Below, one piece after another: positions 22,000 to 33,139 of a stretch of DNA of 64,000 nucleotides (position 1 is the first letter of the stretch; each line of letters starts with the position of its first letter). A program made the translations under genes and the position numbers. Origin of the DNA: Emergomyces orientalis (taxonomy: Eukaryota > Ascomycota > Eurotiomycetes > Onygenales > Ajellomycetaceae). Location: the NCBI GenBank assembly GCA_002110485.1, contig MOWL01000088.1, positions 744,001 to 808,000 of the forward strand, read 5' to 3'. Under the pieces are notes generated by a model. The model worked only from the letters and a program-made list of their open reading frames with translations. It was not told the DNA's origin and did not search any database.

Positions 22000-23735
22000 A
22001 CAACCCGCTCTATGAGCTTACTATATAAAGAGCCCTGAAAAGGGTTTGAGACCTAGTCAGGAATGCACAAACAGTAACAAGGTGATAATATATGCATGGG
22101 AAAGCAGCAATACAGAAGATTCTTGGGAGGTTGACAGGCACGCTGTCAAACCCGGAGGCTAGCACGGGAAAATGGGCTCACTGTGTTTAAGGGGAAGCAA
22201 ATGAGCCGAGGGATGACCCCGCAAAGGTGTTGCTTTGCTCGCAAAATTTTGATGGAAGCAAGAGTTGAAGAGAGAATTGTGGTTGTGGTTGAAATTTAGA
22301 GCCAGAAGTAGTCGTTAATCGAGGTCAGCGTTGGAAAAGCTAACATAAATGAGCAATGCTAACGGGTTCGAAATTGCACATGGGTTTCGGATGAAACGCA
22401 AAGCCCCATGTTTGCTTTGCTTTCTTCGATGCTCCAGGACTGAAGAACAGGTTTTACGAGAAAGGGAACGAAACGGAATGGCGTCAGATTGGGTTTTCTC
22501 GTGTGAGGTCGAATCTCATCGGCTGCATAAAATAGCAATCTGAGCAGAGTAGTGGCAAGCCGCCAGGTCACATGTTGTGGGTGGATGTCTCAGTGCTGCA
22601 GGGTCTAGACAACCTACGAAGGCTTACAAGTGCCAGCAGAAGAATCACTGCAGGACAGCATGTCCAACCAAACCTGGTTTTTCCAGAAAATGCAGGCCAT
22701 GCATGAAAGAAAGCATGGCTTCATTGGACGCTTAGGAGGTTTAGCCAGACTTGGTGCACAAGGACGGCCCCAAGAGGTGGCAAACAATTAATACGACAGC
22801 CACAGGACATTGTTATGATTCATTATTTGCCCCTCAGTCGGACTGGCAAATAATCCGAGCCAGCAACCACATCAGAAAGTCGCCCTACTTCGGCGGGCAA
22901 GATCTAAAAGATTAGATGATGCACGGTCAATGGCATGGCTGTATCGCAAAATTGGCCAGAATATTCGGGTGGTCATGACAGGGAGGAAAATAATGGTTAA
23001 TATTAGGCTCACCAAGGTTTGAAAAAACACTCGGGTACAAAAGACGTAACCTAACGATATCCTGCAGAGTTCGTTCGAGAAGACAGCATTGAATGAGGCT
23101 TTCGTCGAGTGCAAGATGAAACCAACTGAGCGAGAGAGGCCCTTAATATATCTTTAAAGCCACAGTCTTATCATCTGCGTGAAAACCGGAAGCGAAGTAT
23201 ATTAACACATATTGACAACGTTGTTGAGTTTTCAATCAGGATAGAGGGGGATATTACTGCAACGAAATCCTTCCAGCGAATGCCAAGTGGGCCATTGGTT
23301 ATTTCTCGCTTTGGCCCCACAGGTTTCAAGGTTGGAATGGCACATGTTGCGTATTACAGCCTCAGCAAAGGGCATTATACATAATTCTATGATAGGTTCT
23401 CAAGGCCAAAGCTGACAAAAAAAAATAATTCCGGTAACCGCCTGCCGCCCGCTTACACTGTCCCTCAATATTGGGATATGTATTAATTTAAGGCTCGAGG
23501 TACCGAGGCACTGTAACCAAGGTGTATTTAAAGGTGGTAAGTTTGCCACACGCGGGATCAACCTAATATTTTGGCTTTGTACCCCAGATTCTCGTCATAT
23601 GCTGCTGGACACACGGCGCTGGTTATCGAATCGCGAACAAAGCCTCGCTTCTCCCCATCCCCATAATTTACGGCTGGGATAAATGGTCCCCAATACCTTG
23701 TACACAACATTATTCTTTTCTGGATCAACCAGCGA

Positions 23736-23743
23736 TGACGTCA
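23736..23743. promoter_or_regulatory. palindromic CRE/ATF-type site
   Basis: A perfect TGACGTCA palindrome lies 263 bp before the exchanger start codon. In fungi this is bound by AtfA-type bZIP factors of the stress (Hog/Sak) pathway. Confidence 0.5.
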
Positions 23744-23759
23744 ATTTGGCTAAAATCCT

Positions 23760-23768
23760 GTGGCTGAG
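23760..23768 (+). promoter_or_regulatory. CrzA-like calcium-response element
   Basis: GTGGCTGAG lies about 240 bp upstream of the calcium exchanger start and fits the Aspergillus CrzA consensus as I remember it. CrzA is the calcineurin-activated factor that induces vacuolar calcium transporters, so site and target agree. Unverified. Confidence 0.45.
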
Positions 23769-24005
23769 CTAATTCCAGGTTCGAACTACGCTTTCCCTTT
23801 TCAGGAACAGCGTCAGGTTGAAGTCATCATCAAATAACATAACTGCAGCTTCACTTCACATATCTTTCACTCAACTTTTTTAATTTCTGCACTGCCTTAA
23901 CAGTTTGTTTGTTTCTTCGTACATTTCAACGCGTATTGTCTTTGGGCTTAAACATTTCTGTGTTTTCATTGAAGGTCCTGGATTCCTTGGTGCTTACAAC
24001 ACTCG

Positions 24006-26847
24006 ATGAACGAATCCTCTGACGACCCTTCATTACTAGGCCGCATTGCTCGTCAGTTCCAAATCAGGGCCGATGGCTGTGAAGACTCCCTAAGCTCAAA
24101 TAGTCGCAGCAATCACGATCACAATCATATTCCGCCAATACCAAATTCTCCTGTTCAAAATAATGACTCAGATAATGGTGTCTGTGGGCACCACCCCAGT
24201 CATCAGGATGGACAGAAACCCGCACCTACGACCAAAACAACCTCACCTGTTTCCCTTCCCACTTCGACGCAAAACGATACAAGCAATGAGGAGAAAACTG
24301 CCTCCATAGAAGTTTTGGTGAAAGGACCTATCATAACTCGAATATATCACACCATACGCTTGATCATTTTATCAAGCTGGATCAACTGGGGTCTCGTTTT
24401 TGTCCCCCTCGGAATTACCCTTGGCGCGATGCATCGTAGCATGGGCCATGAGAGTCCTATCAGTCCAACTGTGATATTCTCCATAAACGCTGTGGCCATT
24501 GTTCCACTGGCTTCACTCCTTAGTTTCGCGACCGAAAACGTTGCAAGAAACCTAGGTGACAAAATTGGCGCACTATTGAATGTTACGTTCGGAAATGCGG
24601 TGGAACTGATTATCTTGTATGGGCAACCCATTCCGTCATGTATTTTCTTTTTGGCAAGCATATCTAACAATAACGCAGCATGTACGTTTCTGAAACTGAT
24701 TTTAGTCCAATCTTTATAATGCTCTCCGGGTTGCCATTTTCATTACCACCTAAAAACCCGCTGAATAAGACACTGACTGACCCTGATAACCTGTGAACAG
24801 TATTGCACTTGTAGCTGTAAGTTAGCACGGTCTTACCTTTCCTTCCAGTTATAGGCTGCTAACACAGGGGTATTTATAGAAAGAAGTCCGGATCGTGCAA
24901 GCATCCCTTCTTGGCTCCATTCTAGCAAATCTACTACTTATTCTAGGAATGTGTTTCCTATTTGGCGGTCTTCGGTATCGGGAACAGGTGAATAAGATTC
25001 TAGCGAATGCAACACTATTAATTGGCTGTATGCTGATCGAATATTTCCAGTTATACAATTCAAATATTACCCAAATGAGTGCAGCTCTGCTCAGCCTCAG
25101 CGTCATGAGCCTTCTTTTGCCAGTAAGATTGGTCACAATTTTCCTCCCTTGCCCATGCTCTAATGTCTTTCAAACCCCAGTCGTCCCACTAACCTTTTCT
25201 ATTCACAGACCGCATTTCACGCCTCATTCAGCAACCTCGAGACTGCTGATGCCGTTGTATTGAAAGTGAGCAGGGGTACCAGCGTGGTAAGTCCATATAT
25301 CCGAAAACACTCGAAGAGGTATTCCGTGCTGATAGATGAAGATCCTTCTGCTGGTGTATCTTCTATACTTGCTGTTCCAACTCAAATCTCACGCGTATTT
25401 CTATGAAAGCACCCCTCAACACAAAATCGATGAAGAATCACATCCGGGAGTGCTAGCCGACATTCTAAATTCCTCTAGCTCATCGGAATCCAGCGCATCA
25501 AGTGACAGTGACAGTGACAGAACATCTGGATCCAATACACGAACAAAGCGCATCAAAAACGCGCTCAAGAAACGGCGGCGTCGTAAACATAGCATTAATT
25601 CTAAAGAAGCGCGACAAAGCTTTTCATCAGCTTCCGTCATCCGTACCCATTCGCCAAGTCCACATCCAACGGCACCACCAACTCCATCGCGGACAGAGAG
25701 TCAATCAGCACTTTCTTCCGTTAGCTTGGAGCCAAAGGTTACCGGGAATGATACGGATGAATCAAATAATGCTCGGTCCGCTCTTCGATTTCAACCCGTG
25801 TCAAAAGATTTTTCAGATGAACAAGACTTCTCTGTTAACTCTCATGGGAGCAGGAAAAAATCAGCAAAGAAATGTAACAGTCGCAACAAAGGTAAAAAGC
25901 GCGTGGACACTGTCGGTAGCCCTGTGATTAGATCCGTTGGTCAGGAAGTCCATCCAGCAACCGATTCCACTCGATCTACCCATGATAAACGGCATGTTAA
26001 CTTTGCCGCCGATGTCGTGAGCTTTGCAGACCCGGAGGCCGTGAAACGGCCGTTTAATGTGCGCAGTTTTTCCACATGCCAGGTTCTTCCGCGAGTCTTT
26101 GCGAACAGCCAATATTTGTGCCCCACGCAAACCACTCCCACGGTCCCCTCTGGCAGTCAATGTAATTCTCACGACAATGAATGTGGTCTGAGACGTGCGA
26201 ATTCGCTGCCTGGCCGTTTGCGGAGCCCGTTAAATCAATCGATAATACCTTCAGTTCAGCCACTTCCGCACCTCATGGCTGTGGCTCCATCCCAGAGCCC
26301 TGACGGGATCGAAGCCGAGACTAGAGGATCCCTGCACTTATCCCGCACAGCCTCAGTCATTCTCTTAGTGGTTTCCACGGGCCTTGTTGCAGTGTGCGCA
26401 GAATTCTTAGTCGACAGCATCGACTACCTCGTTGAAAATACCGGCGTCAGCCAAGCGTTTATTGGGTTGATTATCTTGCCTATTGTTGGCAATGCTGCTG
26501 AACACATAACTGCAGTGGTAGTAGCTAGCAAGAACAAAATGGATCTGGCCATTGGTGTTGCACTTGGGAGCAGTATTCAAATTGCTCTCTTTGTAACACC
26601 CATCATTGTGCTGTTGGGATGGTGCTTGGAGACCGAGATGTCGCTCTATTTCAGTCTCTTCGAAACCGTCTCGCTGTTCGCTTCCGCGTTTATCGTAAAC
26701 TATCTCGTGTTGGATGGTAGGACTAATTACCTCGAAGGTGCTCTACTTATATCCGCTTATGTGATCATTGCATTGGCGGCCTTCTTCTATCCCTCATGTG
26801 AGAATCTCAGCTCGGCTAGTGGACCACATGATGCAGGAGCTTGTTAA
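24006..26847 (+). CDS. vacuolar Ca2+/H+ exchanger, CAX family
   Basis: Five exons: 24006-24616, 24801-24816, 24880-25122, 25209-25286 and 25342-26847, about 817 aa. The second exon is a 16-nt microexon; it is required to join ..GNAVELII to FIALVA and KEVRIVQASLLGSILANLL in frame. The family exchanges vacuolar protons for cytosolic calcium. About 110 hydrophilic N-terminal residues precede the first membrane helix (WINWGLVFVPLGITLGAM). The two signature repeats are FGNAVELII in the first half and IVGNAAEHITAV in the second, whose Asn and Glu bind the cation. Between the halves lies an exceptionally long hydrophilic loop of roughly 310 residues, with an acidic Ser/Asp run and a basic KKRRRRKH stretch. 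The fifth exon could start six bases earlier (acceptor at 25335) and add Met-Lys. CRE and CrzA-like sites lie upstream. Confidence 0.9.
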
Positions 26848-27128
26848 GAAAAAAATTGGTTGACGTTATCGTCGATGAGGCAAGAGTTGGGCGTTGAGAT
26901 GGCGCAGCGTTGTAATAGTTTATTTCAAATTATTACGACTAGTCATCATTAGGGAATATTGTGGTACGGAATAGCTTTACGGTTTGTATCACAACATAGA
27001 TTATAGAGATACGTCAATGATATCAGAATGGCCATAACCTCACGGCATTAACTGGTGAGATTTCTTGACTCAACCCCACTCTTCATCAGTCATATATCAC
27101 TCCCTCTTCCCTAATTCTTCTCAGCCTT

Positions 27129-28923
27129 CTAGTTCTCAACATTATCAATCCCAAAATTCACCGTTAATATCTCATTACACGTAGACTCTAGTCTCTCGCG
27201 CGTTGTCCTATACAATCGTGGGATTCCAGTCTCTTCAAACGCCACATCTCCATCATCATCATTCATATTACGGATCATCTTGGCGATTCCCTTTCCAGTT
27301 AGAAACGCCATGGGCATCCCGTGGCCACTAAAGCCGGCGAGGATATACTGATTTGGTTTATCTGGGATTGGACCTGCATGCGGGAGGAGGTCCGTGGAAT
27401 AGCCCATTACTGTTTTTGTTTTTTTGTGTGATGTCAGTTCCGAGCCAATGAATATTATGTAAATAATATATGATTGCGCGTATGTGCTCAGTGTGTTCAT
27501 GTCGCTGGTGTAGATTCGCCAACAATGATTTGTATATCAGTAGGTTCCAAACTTACCACCAGACCACACTTGTTCCGTATACGCACCACTCTCCTCCCAC
27601 CCAATGAAATGCCGCTGCATATATCCATCAAAGTAACTTTTCCCAGTCTTTATGGGTTCCGTGTCATTTGTATTCCCATACCAACTTTTCAGATCAGAGA
27701 CATAGTTTCTCCTCCCGCCCCCGACAACGATACTCCCATCCGGTCGCGGGATCAAGTAGTCATACTGCTCGGCTCCCCACTGTAAGCTGTACGTGTTGGG
27801 TAAATAGGGCGCGGGCTTATCTGCTGGGGTGACAATGCGGCTGCATACCCCACGGATGGGGACGATTTTGGCAGCATACTGAGGTGCGATGGCGGCAGTG
27901 TATGCATTCGTGGCAAGGATTACCTTCTTCGCCTTGATAGAACCGCGGGAATCAGTTGTTACGGTCCATTCTCCAGTCGTTGGATCGGGCGTTTGGGAGA
28001 TTCCGGTTACGGGCGTGTTAGTTTGGAGGTTCACGCTGCCGGGGAAGCGGGAGAGAATGGTGGAGAGGAGATGTAGCACGAATTTGTAGGGCCAGATATG
28101 TGCGGCTGTGTAATGGAAGCAGCCTTTGGCGGATTTTACGCCGGATATCTAGGATGAGGAAGGGTATATTAGGAGTTGCTCTGCAGGGCTTTTTGTTTGT
28201 CTGGGGTTTTTTATTTTTTATTTTTTTACACATTCTGTGGCTGTTGAAAGATATTGTCTCAGGGAGGAGGAAATATTCCAGACGAACCCGCTCTGCATTT
28301 TTGGAAGTGTACTGCACATCTTGCCTCAGAGAGACCCCTGACTTCACGAGTTCGTTGAATGCCTTTTCAACCTTCTTACAATGATCCTCTCGAAGAAGGA
28401 CCTCAAAACTCCTCGTCATCGTGAAATCGCATTCGATCCCTTCTTTCTCAATCACCTCTCTGATTGCAGGAATATGCTCAGCCTCAAAATTAGACAGCTC
28501 TGACGCGGCTTCAAGCCCATGCTTATCTGCATGCCTTATTATGGGGAGAAACGGGCTGGGTCGTATATGTCCACCTACCATGAAAATGTCAAATAAGGGT
28601 TCACTATCCACACCTTAAAACGAGAGGAGGGGTTTTTTCCCGTAAAGTGGTCTTTCAGATTGAAGAGATTTACCATTGCGCCCCGTTGCCCCAAAACAAG
28701 CCTGCCTGGCCTCAAGAATTATCACTGAAGGAGGGGAGGGGTTATCCTGTAGAATGTGATAGGCAGTTGAAATGCCTGCGTAGCCAGCTCCTATAACCAG
28801 GATATCACATTCGCTCGGGAGATTCTCGCTTGAACGGTGGTTCTCTAGCGCATCTGGCTCTGTATGCCAGAACGAGCGCATTCCATTGGGCATGGGGAAT
28901 GGTTTGCGAGTTGAGGTGGCCAT
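27129..28923 (-). CDS. FAD-dependent amine/amino-acid oxidoreductase (DAO family)
   Basis: Four exons (28923-28674, 28574-28288, 28148-27557, 27409-27129) with GT-AG introns of 99, 139 and 147 nt encode 469 aa. The Rossmann dinucleotide motif is CDILVIGAGYAGISTAYHI near residue 40, followed by an acidic strand end (IILEAR) and ATGRNGGH, where a splice divides the second-last Gly. The DAO fold continues with GCFHYTAAHIWPYKFV, a second FAD contact (VILATNAYTAAIAPQY) and the C-terminal flavin-binding stretch MGYSTDLLPHAGPIP and FSGHGMPMA. The layout resembles gamma-glutamylputrescine oxidase and other fungal DAO enzymes that oxidise secondary or primary amines. No targeting signal or peroxisomal C-terminus is visible (ends DNVEN). 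The substrate cannot be assigned. It is tail-to-tail with the calcium exchanger, 281 bp apart. Confidence 0.9.
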
Positions 28924-31891
28924 AATGTGATACTTCCTTGGTAGATACGCTGGGGGCCACTGAGTGAGTAATTATGTTTTCTGAATAGTAATAGCTTCAC
29001 AGTGCCTGGGGATTGTTGCTCATGTAGCTCCCACCTATATTGCTAAAACATCAATTCTCACTGAAACTCTAATAAATTTAATTCTCGATAATGGAGATTC
29101 CTCAATTTAGTACAAAGGAGAGCATGAACACTTGCATCTGGCGGGGTTCGGCTGATGGTTGAAGATAGCGCAAACCTGTGGAGCCGAGGGCATTGATTCG
29201 GAGACTAACATTAGTTTAACTTAGACAGCCTCGGCCTTGGTTTTGACGAAAATATTCTCTGCAATTAGTAGGGATGTTACCCCTGCTCCGGGGCGTATGG
29301 TCAGTGGTCACCATCAGTATATAGTTGACAAGATGGCTGTAACACTCAATCACCAGCCAATATGGGTGTCACACCGCAAGCTGATCGAAATTATATCAAA
29401 ATTTAATACGTTGTTCCACAGGGAAGGAGGAGAGATATGCAGGAACAAATGGCCCTCTCATCACACTTACGCGCTTGATATCCGGTCTAGTTTCTCCAAT
29501 AAGGAGTGAATACGCTTCCTCAACGTATAATATGCTAGGAGAAAGAACTGACGATTGAATAGATATGACAATTGGTTATATCGAAAGCGTCAGACCATGA
29601 ATCCCGAAAGTGTGGATTTGGTGATAGTAAGAGCCGGGGAGCCCCATAAATCGAAAATTCACTGCCTGGATTAGTTATGGCAAAGACACATCTGATGTCA
29701 CCCCTTCCACAGAGAGAGTTAAACGCGCGAGGCAGAGGATGATTAATCCTGCAAATAGCATCGTTAAATTTGACGTTTCCAAGCCCGGATAATACGCCGC
29801 TTTTTTAGCCATGTCATCTGGCATTAAAATTGACCAGATCATTAACACCTCTGGATGAGGATGGCGCCGCTTTTTATGATCCCTTTCGAGATATGTATCG
29901 AAAAATTGGCGAATATTCAGTTCCTTGACATGGATTAGCCCATGCTCGTGGGGAGATGAGGGTAGGTTTAGTAAGATCAGAAGATTTATTCATTGAACAG
30001 CAGCAGCCAGTGGATGGTTTGCAGATACGTTCTAGTCGGTTTCGCAGAACAACTTTTTAACTCACCGGATATGATGAGCACTTCGAAGCCAAAAAGCCGA
30101 AACCTTGGGCAACCACTTTCTGGTCTGGTGCTGGTTTCGGAATTTTTTTATTCTACCGACTTCTTCGAATATGTCTGTAGAGACAAAATCCAAGTTCACG
30201 TCTCAGACATATCTCATTTCTCTCTGGACACTGACTGCTTGGCTACGAGGGGATCCAATTCCCACAAATGCTCTTATCTGCTTGACCGGGTTGAAGCCTC
30301 TATCCACAACCAAATTTCTTCCAAACGGAATCGATCTCCATCTCGAGCTCCCACCAAAACAAATTTGCTTTGAAAGAAGATTAAGTTAGTCTTGGTCGAT
30401 TCCCAACGGTTTCGGAGACACCAATTCACTTTAAACCCGCACTTTAGGAACAGACTCGACAAAAAATGGCACTCCATTCCCAGCCGCCATCCCCTGGCCG
30501 TTTCGTCTCTGTCACCAAATAGTGCCACCAGTCTTCATGAACGATCGTATCATCGCGTTTGCTGGCATGCTCTCGAACTTAGCAATTCTCAATTGTGCCG
30601 AAACGCATTCTCTATGGCTAACCGCCCATTTTCACAGGCAAATTAAAACTTGATAACAGAAAATCCATTTTATCTATATGACCGTTAATGGGGGGCTACA
30701 CTACATATGTTGCGATGTGGAAAGCCTGTATGGAAATTGCCACGTCTACGAGTTAACATTCGATCTCATTCCTTATGTTGACTGGCTGATGGGGATCCAT
30801 ATCTGAGAATGCACCGTCAGAGCGGGATATTTGCGCAGGTTTTTGAACTGCATACCCCAGGAAACTGTAAGGGACCTGTTCATGAGTAGAAAATGAAACA
30901 GTGGATAATATGACGTGGGTCTATGCCAGAGCGAGTAACATCTTACCAAATGCGAAACTTGGGTTTAGAAGCGCGCAGAAAATGAGATAGAACTACTATT
31001 ACAAAATATCTTAAGTGGACTTACAGTAAATTCATGTAGACAAACAATGAACAATTTTTGCTGTTGTTTCCCTGGCTTGGCTGTGTCAACGTTCTAAACC
31101 CCACGATTGTCGTATGACGCTGCTTGCTGTCAGGGCATGCAAAATAAACTCAGTACGCCGGATTATGTTTCGCTTTGAATATTTCAACGTCACTCGCAGA
31201 TCTTTTGCTTATATAAAACTTTAACAATCGCAAACGATTGTTTAAACTTCAAGGCCCCTGCCATCAGAGTTAGCTTTTTGAAGGCCGAACCATTGTTCAA
31301 GATACATAAAGTTGCACAACATCCACAACTTTATTTGAACCTCTTCAGTGACATGACATCACTGGTGGACTCAGCCACCACGCTCCGCCTCAACTTTCCA
31401 AACCCACTTTGGAGTGAAATCTCCTTTAAAGTTGCACTGTACATATTCCTCAAATACTGAACCTCATAATACATGCTCACCTTCGTGGCCTTTCTTTGCC
31501 AATATTGAAAAGCGCTATTGCCATTATTTCACTGAATATCAGTCTGCTTGAAGCAAGTTGCACAACCGGGTATTCATTCTATTGGTTGTGACTCCGCCAA
31601 CCACGCCCAGCTTTCTTTTATCTCTTAGGCAGATGAGGTGTGATACAGAGATCTCGACGGTTTTACATTTCCAACCGAAGGCCGTTCTCACTTCGTTAGC
31701 TTGCCTGTTTTATTATCTTCTCTAAAATTCGGCAGTGCTATTTGTTTGCTCCTGGACAATTTCACTTTAGAAACGACATTGACCATTGATGTCAAACATC
31801 CAGCCAATTCCGCGCCAACATCATCACAGGAAAACAAAAGGCTATATAGAGTCAACTCCGTACTCTTATTCCTTTCCTAAGCCTGTCGAGA
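28924..31891. other. divergent gene-poor region, 3 kb
   Basis: No supported gene. Short open frames near 29237-29509 and 29993-30646 overlap on both strands and carry no recognised motif. CCAAT and TATA elements lie at the right edge before the SPRY gene. No transposase or reverse-transcriptase signature seen. Confidence 0.45.
31804..31848 (+). promoter_or_regulatory. CCAAT box plus TATA box of the SPRY gene
   Basis: CCAAT at 31804-31808 and TATATA at 31843-31848, the latter 44-49 bp before the start codon. The spacing fits a fungal core promoter with a short 5' leader. Confidence 0.5.
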
Positions 31892-33139
31892 ATGGCTTTT
31901 ACCTGTTGCGGAAGGGCCGATGGGGACGAAGATACTGTCCCAAGCCGGCCCGTCGATACTAAAGACACTTCAGCCGGCAAACAAAAGTTGAATCAAGGCC
32001 CACCAAGGTCTCCTCCAGCTATTATACAGCCGGCTACCCCAAACCTGTCAGGTCTGTCTACGGGTGACGAAAAGCAGCGTGTTTTTGGAGGCCCTGAGGC
32101 CAATGTTGCGGGGCCTAGCAACAACCCAACGATATCTGACCCAAAATACCATCAAAAGCCAGAGACATCCCATTCTAGGAGCGCTGGAACAGCGGCTCCT
32201 CCTGCCGGACCTCCCCCAGGGTATCAAAACGGAGCACATGATGGAGGTACCAAAGCCCCCCTAGACAATCCACCCCCGTACCACAACTGGGAACAAGCTG
32301 TGCCAGATACAGCTATGTTTCCCCCTCCCCCTATTGGAGGGTATTTATATTCCAATACAGGTAATGCGTCAGAAGAAGATGCCGACCGAGCCCATGATTT
32401 CTGCGATAATACCCCTTTGTGGATACCGTGCATGCCATCAGACGCTGTCTATGATTCTGTTCAAAGCTTTGATCTTCGACCTGTCAGGCCCCAAGAATAC
32501 AATGGGAGCCTAGAAGTTGTCGGTAAAGGCAGATGGAGAGGTCGAACTGAGAGACAAAATGGAGATTGTATTCTGTTGACGGGTTTACCCGTCTACTTTC
32601 CGGCAAAAGACTCACCCTTAATCACAGAACGGACAAAGACAATATATTTCGAAACGAAACTCCTCGGCCAGTACGACGGAATCAACGGTCAAGTTAGCGG
32701 ATTTTCCATCGGATTTGCAGCTCAACCATACCCGACATGGCGATCACCCGGCTGGGAACGAGGTAGTGTGGGTGTTTTCTCCGATGATGGGTGCAGATTC
32801 GTAAACGATTCATGGGGCGGGATGGAATTCACTAGCCCACTCAAGGTTGGGGAAACTGTTGGTTTAGGAATGAATATCTCATTACCATCTCCAGACTCGT
32901 TCGCAAAATCTCAAGCAACAGGTACTCCGCCAACTCTTCAAGTGGAAATATTCTTCACACGGGATGGGAAAATTGCAGGGAGCTGGGATCTACATGAAGA
33001 GGTTGATGAGGATGCTGGTGGTGTTAAAGGTCTGGAGGGTGACTTTGACCTGTATGGTGCGCTTGGGTTGTTTGGGGGGGTCGGATTTGAGGTTTGCTTT
33101 GATCGTTCCAGTTGGTTGTGGGTTCCTCCAACTTTGTAA
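31892..33139 (+). CDS. SPRY-domain protein
   Basis: A single exon encodes 415 aa. The N-terminus MAFTCCGRADGDED has two adjacent Cys and could be palmitoylated; this is inference. Residues 20-150 are Pro/Ser/Gly-rich and likely disordered, including APPAGPPPGYQNG and PPPPIGGYLY, patterns seen in WW- or SH3-binding segments. From about residue 205 (GSLEVVGKGRWRGR) to the end lies a SPRY/B30.2-like beta-sandwich: TKTIYFETKLLG, GFSIGFAAQPYPTW, the hallmark WERGSVGVFSDDGCRFVNDS, then KVGETVGLGMN and VEIFFTRDGKIAGSW. SPRY domains bind peptide partners, as in Ran-binding and ubiquitin-adaptor proteins. No transmembrane helix, RING or LisH/CTLH partner domain is visible, so the role is unknown. Confidence 0.82.
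   Translation: MAFTCCGRADGDEDTVPSRPVDTKDTSAGKQKLNQGPPRSPPAIIQPATPNLSGLSTGDEKQRVFGGPEANVAGPSNNPTISDPKYHQKPETSHSRSAGTAAPPAGPPPGYQNGAHDGGTKAPLDNPPPYHNWEQAVPDTAMFPPPPIGGYLYSNTGNASEEDADRAHDFCDNTPLWIPCMPSDAVYDSVQSFDLRPVRPQEYNGSLEVVGKGRWRGRTERQNGDCILLTGLPVYFPAKDSPLITERTKTIYFETKLLGQYDGINGQVSGFSIGFAAQPYPTWRSPGWERGSVGVFSDDGCRFVNDSWGGMEFTSPLKVGETVGLGMNISLPSPDSFAKSQATGTPPTLQVEIFFTRDGKIAGSWDLHEEVDEDAGGVKGLEGDFDLYGALGLFGGVGFEVCFDRSSWLWVPPTL

Larger units (their letters stand above)
21216..24005. other. divergent intergenic region, 2.8 kb
   Basis: The upstream regions of the 988-aa gene and the calcium exchanger. It contains an AT dinucleotide run, an imperfect hairpin near 22698-22722 (GCCATGC/GCATGGC) and, close to the exchanger, a palindromic CRE and a CrzA-like site. 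No supported coding exon. Confidence 0.5.

Noticed and set aside
28018..28287. Continuation of the oxidoreductase exon past 28288
   Set aside because: The translation becomes low-complexity (KKIKNKKPQTNKK); splicing 28288 to 28148 restores the conserved AERISGVK-type sequence in phase.
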